The position numbers and the translations under genes were made by a program. The notes under the pieces are model-generated. The model had not been told where the DNA came from. It worked only from the letters and a program-made list of their open reading frames with translations, and made no database searches. From NCBI RefSeq assembly GCF_963678975.1, contig NC_089274.1, positions 18,245,633 to 18,309,632 of the forward strand: a stretch of 64,000 nucleotides of DNA. The letters are read 5' to 3'. This stretch comes from Dysidea avara (taxonomy: Eukaryota; Porifera; Demospongiae; Dictyoceratida; Dysideidae). Shown here piece by piece: positions 59,107 to 64,000 of this stretch. Position 1 is the first letter of the stretch, and each line of letters starts with the position of its first letter.

Positions 59107-62100
59107 TCACTTCTTAACTACTTTGTACTTGTAAGTGATAACGTAGAAAGGATAAGCCTTATCATTGGAGTATGCTATGTATACTCGACATCCATGAGTG
59201 TCTCCAAACACTGTATCATACCTCACGTTACCACCACCACTCTTCAAAGGCGGCATTCGCAGGTTACCATCAGGTCTCATCAATATGCTATCCCCTGTGA
59301 GCACTTTAGCTAAAAAGAATTTCTTCAAACCATTGTGACCCTGGTATGCATAAGTATCAGAGTATTCAGCTTTCTCTGCAAAATAGTTTCCCTGGCCCCA
59401 CATGCCTTGTCGGCTGAACCTCATATCAAACCCTTCCTCTTCATCAGCGTATATCTTATCAGGTGAGGTGTCTCTGGTGCCATGGAATAATTCCTTTTCA
59501 TTTATGATCCCCTTATTTTTCTCTTTCATTCTTTTGCAATTCAGAAAGTACTTTTCCCACAACCAACGGTTTTGCACACGCTCAATTTTCACCACATTTA
59601 CCTGTGATAAAGTGGAGAGTACCAATTGTGACACCTTTCGCCACTCATGAGAAGTTGGTCTGACTTCTACAATCTCTACATTTGGTGAATTAGCATCAGT
59701 TTCCCACTCCAGAGGGAACTTCACATTACTCTTACAGCCCACACTGAGCAGAATATCCTGCGCAGCAAGTCTAGCCTTTGTAACACCATCTGCAACACCA
59801 CGAAATGTGACAGTTTTTGTTTGTGAAATATGCTTTGCTTCAACATTGTACTTGTGGCCAAGGCGCTTTATTTTCTCTGCAAGGTAAGAAAGAGAATCTG
59901 AGAGAGGAATTTCACAAGATGTTAAACACCTCTCAAAACAATTTTCTACCATTTTGCAGGCTTGATTGAGATTCTGACAAGGACCATTTAATGACAAGCT
60001 GGCACTGGTAGATGTCTGCTTCAATAGAGGCTTTCCAGGCACAGCAACACTACCTAGTACACGACGTATTGGTCTTCTCTTCCTAGTAGTAATGTTGATT
60101 TGTTCCATGTTTCGAAAATCAATTGCATAACTCCAATTGCCGATCTCTAGTCGCTGTGGTACTTTTGATTCATACATCACTTCTAGCACATCATTATGTT
60201 CAGGTGCATAAGGTGTCCAGGAGTTATTGTCATCTTTGTACTGCCAAGTGACAGCACCCAGAGTCTTCCTGTGAACTCTTCGCTGTTTCTGTGTCTTGTT
60301 ATTAACCTGTACCATGTCAGCAAAGTAGATTGTGTACCCTTGACCTACAATCTGCACCTTGAAAGCCTGGTTAGGTGACACAGAATATGCTCGCGAGAGT
60401 GCAGAAGATACCTGGCTGGTATAAGGCTGCAACCTTTTAGCATCATCCTCCCAAAACCATACAATTTTACCTCCTGAAGATGGGAGAAGTTGTGCTACTA
60501 CTTCTGCAGTAGCTTTGAATTTGTTTTCTTGCAAGCAATCCTTAAAGTAGTCTTGGAAAGCATTTGCAGCATCCCAAGTGAACAGCACAAACCTAATGTG
60601 TGATACTGACTTGAGGCAATTGCCAATGAGTAGATCTACTGTAGCTTTAATAGACAACAAAGCACATTCCTCCACTGGACAACCATAAATTCCAGCACTG
60701 ATGGCAGGAAGGGAAACAGACCTGTAGCCACGTTTGTCACTCTCCACCACACTGGTGGACACAGCTGCATAAAGCTCTTCTTTCTTACTGTGTCCCCCAT
60801 CTTTCCACATTGGACCAACAGCATGCATCACAACGGAGCAACATAAATTGCCAGCTGGCAGACAAGCAAGATGGCCAGGCTTAACAATACCATTCTGCCT
60901 TACATAATCATCACTGTACGCCTGTATAGCAGGGCCACCTGCATCAGATATGGCCTTCGCTAGGCCTCCAATATGCTGCAACTCACTATTGGCAGCATTC
61001 ACAATTACATCAGTCGTTTCATTTACCAAATTTCCATGGCAAATTTCTATGAAGCAAGGCCTGTCACAGCCTTCTGGCTGAATGTTTGCTTTGCAAAGTG
61101 TCACTGTGCTGCTTTGCTGTACATTAAATGTAACAACAATGCACAAGTCTTGTTTTAACTTTGAAACAAGATTCTGAAACTCAAGCATTTTCAGAATGGG
61201 CTCATGTAAGGAAGGAATACTAACCTCTTGTGTTCCTAAATGTGATTTAAAGATTCTCAGCAACTGTTCTAGCTGGTTTTTAGCCTTTGCCACATCAGGT
61301 ACTTTACCAGATACTTCAAGAACTTGATTATTGCGCTTAACTCTCACAGAGCATTGCTTAGAAACTTTAATGATTTCTGACCACTGCTGCTTTTGGTGGA
61401 TGTAGTGGCTTAAAGCAGGCTCACCAAGCTTGATATTGTCACTTTTAACAGCTTCCCCCTGTATGAAGGCCAGCAAAGCAGCAAAAGCTCCCTCAAAATC
61501 ATCACTAGATCCGCTTGGAGCAAGCAAAAGCAACTCTGGTTTGTCCCAATCAATTTCTAACTCTACATTGTGGCTCTCTCGCAAAATCAGCTTCTTATTC
61601 TTAAGTGCATCTGCCACTGCTTTACATTGGTTCCTACTGACTAGTATTGGCCGTGTCATCATTGTATCCGCAATGCTAATAACATTTTGTTCAACCTGAC
61701 AAACTTCCAGGAGATCATCCGCAATAATGGTGATCTCTACACTAACCCCTACCTCCTTCGGCTTCTTTGACTTTTGACTCTTCTCTTTCTCATCAAAATC
61801 AAACCAGGTAAAGATTACAACATTGCTATTAGCTTCTTCTTGTGCTTTGACTTCTTCCCATTTTCTCTTCCACATCATTGTATATTGATTGTGCCTTTTC
61901 TTGACCAGTCGATGATGTAAGCTACTCAGGATCTCATCAATCTTTTGTTTAGCCACTTCAACATGACATTTCTCCCCCTGCAGTGTGATATCAGCTTGTG
62001 GGGCATCCCCTGCATTTTCCTTCTTGAAGTCAGCTGATTTGGGGAACAGAATTTTGCAATTATTATTCTGAAGCTTATTACATTTTTCTGTCAGATAATA

Positions 62101-64000
62101 TTTCTGATGCTTAGATACCTTCACTGTCAACTTGACTTCCACATTAGCACTGACATATGCTCCAATCTCATCTTCTGCTGCATTAATTTCAGTGGCAGTA
62201 AGACCATGGATGACAGCAGTATTTTTATGGTTCTTATCATGGAGATCCAATCGAACTCTGTGGGTACCCTCAATGTCAAGCACATGTGTTTTCACAGCCT
62301 GAGATAAACACTCAAACTCTTTCTTAGGCATCCGGATGTACCTTGTTTCAGGCTTTAAACCCTACAAGTAAAAATGTGACACATATAACCAACTGTGGGA
62401 TTGGACTTATATAATCTATCTAGAATATTAGTACATACTGATGATGGTTAGCATTGCAGCATTAAAAAAATATGTCTATTATACTATCAAATGTAACATG
62501 TATCATGATGTGTAATAATAAGATGTGCTAACTACCACTACAGTAGTACACACTATCTCTTTCATGACTTCACCTTCACAATTCCACAAGCAGTTGCAAA
62601 ATGGGCATCATATTCAGTCTCAATTCTCTCAATTTCTACACAGAAGATGGTACTCTTCAACTTTGTCAGATCCACTTTAGAAGTTTGCCTTGACAACTTG
62701 TCAGTTTTTTGGTAGCAACATCTAACACTAACATCCAGCTGACGCTGATCAAATTCACCCTTAAGGTACTTTTCTGTCTGACCCTTGAAATTTGGGTGGC
62801 ACTCAAACTCAAATGTTTCACACTTAAATCCCTTCAAGAAGTCACTGTTTTTGATCATTTTCTCTGCCACCTGTATCTTGTCCATTGATCCAGTTAGCCT
62901 AACTTCATTATCCAAGCACAAAATTTCCACAGAAGTAGCTTGATGAATGGCATCAAAGAAGATCTTTGCCTGATTAGGGTGTCGAGCAAATGCTGCAGTG
63001 AGGTGAGCAATCTTAGCTTTGGAGGCTTGAAGAACAACACAGCACCTCTCAAGGCTTAACTTTGCCTGATTCAGGATACTTTCCACTGTGGCAATACAAT
63101 CCTTTGAATAACTCTGGATGGTTAGCACAGGCCCAGTGGACTCATGGATGTAAACTTTATGCTGCTCTGATAGAGAACTAAAATCACAAGATGGCTGAGA
63201 CTTTAGCTTGTGTAATGCATCCATTGTTTCAAAGGTAATGATTCTCTCTTCTGGATGATTAAGGATCTCTACAGCTCTCTGAACAAATGGTTCTCTCCCA
63301 CAAACCAACAAAACCACTTGTACAGTGTATACAGCCATGTTTTGGGCATAACAGATGGTCCCATCATCACACTTAACACAGAGTACAACAGACAATATTT
63401 CTATTGACAGATGCTCAAGTGCTGAAAGAATCAAAGCTTTGTGGCATGGAAGACTGGTTACTGTGTACTGCTTGAGTATTGAGTTAAACCATTCTCTTGC
63501 CTCAGACACTGCATTACTACTCCCAGTAAAACGGATTTTTGTGGAATTACAAGAGAATCCTTCCATTAGTGCTCCAAAACTGTTTTGAGTTTGCTCCTTT
63601 AATGTAGGGTCAAGTTTAATTAAAGCCATCATCTTTACCCTATAATACAAATTAGTACTTTGCTTATTTACATAAATCTTTCTTCCAGTTGCACTACATA
63701 CAATAAGATAGTACTGTGTAGTAGGAATTCCCATCAACAAATGGTGTCCCCCAAATATACTGCTACCAAAATTCACTAGAAATATTTTGTGCACCAAAAA
63801 CCTTTATGGAAGAGTTTAAGCATTTCTAATGTCAAATCTGTCAGTAAAAAAAGTAAGAAACTTCTTACACAAGGCTAAGAATTCTGTGTAACGTTCCACT
63901 GCAGTCGGGTGAATGTTGATTGTTGCTGATTGGCGAAGCCTTAAACTTCTTAAACCTGTTAAAAGTGTCACACACACCCTTCAGCTGCAGTACAGGAGAA
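59107..64000 (-). CDS. Gene B: PARP14-like mono-ADP-ribosyltransferase (5' end outside window)
   Basis: Exons seen: 63639-62574 and 62361-59107 (minus), with acceptors TTATAG and TTGTAG and donor AAG|GTGAAG. In the last exon, KH-like repeats fill about the first 410 residues. A macro domain follows at 420-600 (VIVNAANSELQHIGGLAKAI, AISAGIYGCP), two WWE-like domains at about 620-690 and 692-757 (WFWEDD, WQYKDD), and the PARP catalytic domain from 913 to the end. Catalytic signs: His in ELFHGTRD, Tyr in GNYFAEKAEYSD, and a final strand YPFYVITYK without glutamate at the position used by polymerising PARPs. So mono-ADP-ribosylation is expected. In vertebrates such proteins act in interferon and stress signalling. 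Gene A shares its splice positions. The exon matching gene A's 27946-28362 and any RRM exon would lie beyond 64000. Confidence 0.9.

Overview
This is an AT-rich animal nuclear DNA window with spliced genes, GT-AG introns (one only 48 nt), microsatellites, decayed LINEs, a SINE-like repeat and very many small DNA transposons. Gene content (RBM45, an AF10/AF17 homologue, PARP14-like genes, a 3CxxC zinc-finger gene) points to an early-branching invertebrate. The transposon-rich, short-intron style fits a sponge best, but this is an inference and no species is claimed.

Layout. 1-4.6 kb: non-coding, with MITEs and a foldback repeat. 4.6-6.6 kb (minus): RBM45, four RRMs in two coding exons. About 6.6-7.0 kb: a short divergent promoter region. 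7.0-13.8 kb (plus): a nine-exon AF10/AF17 (MLLT10/MLLT6) homologue whose reading frame closes across all eight introns. 14.7-15.2 kb (minus, convergent): an exon of a likely 3CxxC zinc-finger protein. 15.2-16.7 kb: a four-level nest of transposons, each level with its own target-site duplication. 17-26 kb: MITEs and two different decayed LINEs (one R2-like, one RTE-like). 26.1-32.5 kb (minus): gene A, a PARP14-family relative with seven RRMs and KH-like repeats but no macro, WWE or PARP region. 33.6-35.4 kb (minus): a broken hAT transposase. 38.5-40.0 kb: a 1.5-kb foldback element. 41.3-51.9 kb: a 10.6-kb segment bounded by inverted arms, both carrying a 42-bp minisatellite. 52-58.5 kb: more nested transposons, including one with a decayed Cys-rich gene. 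59.1-64 kb (minus): gene B, a PARP14-like gene with macro, two WWE-like and PARP catalytic domains, whose 5' end lies beyond the window.

How the parts relate. Genes A and B are same-strand paralogues about 27 kb apart. They share splice positions and a short tract of near-identical DNA that suggests gene conversion. RBM45 and the AF10-like gene are head to head and may share a promoter. The most unusual global signal is a short motif, CTGCTCTATTAGAGTATC, often in pairs. It recurs within otherwise unrelated non-autonomous transposon families that differ in terminal repeats and target-site length.
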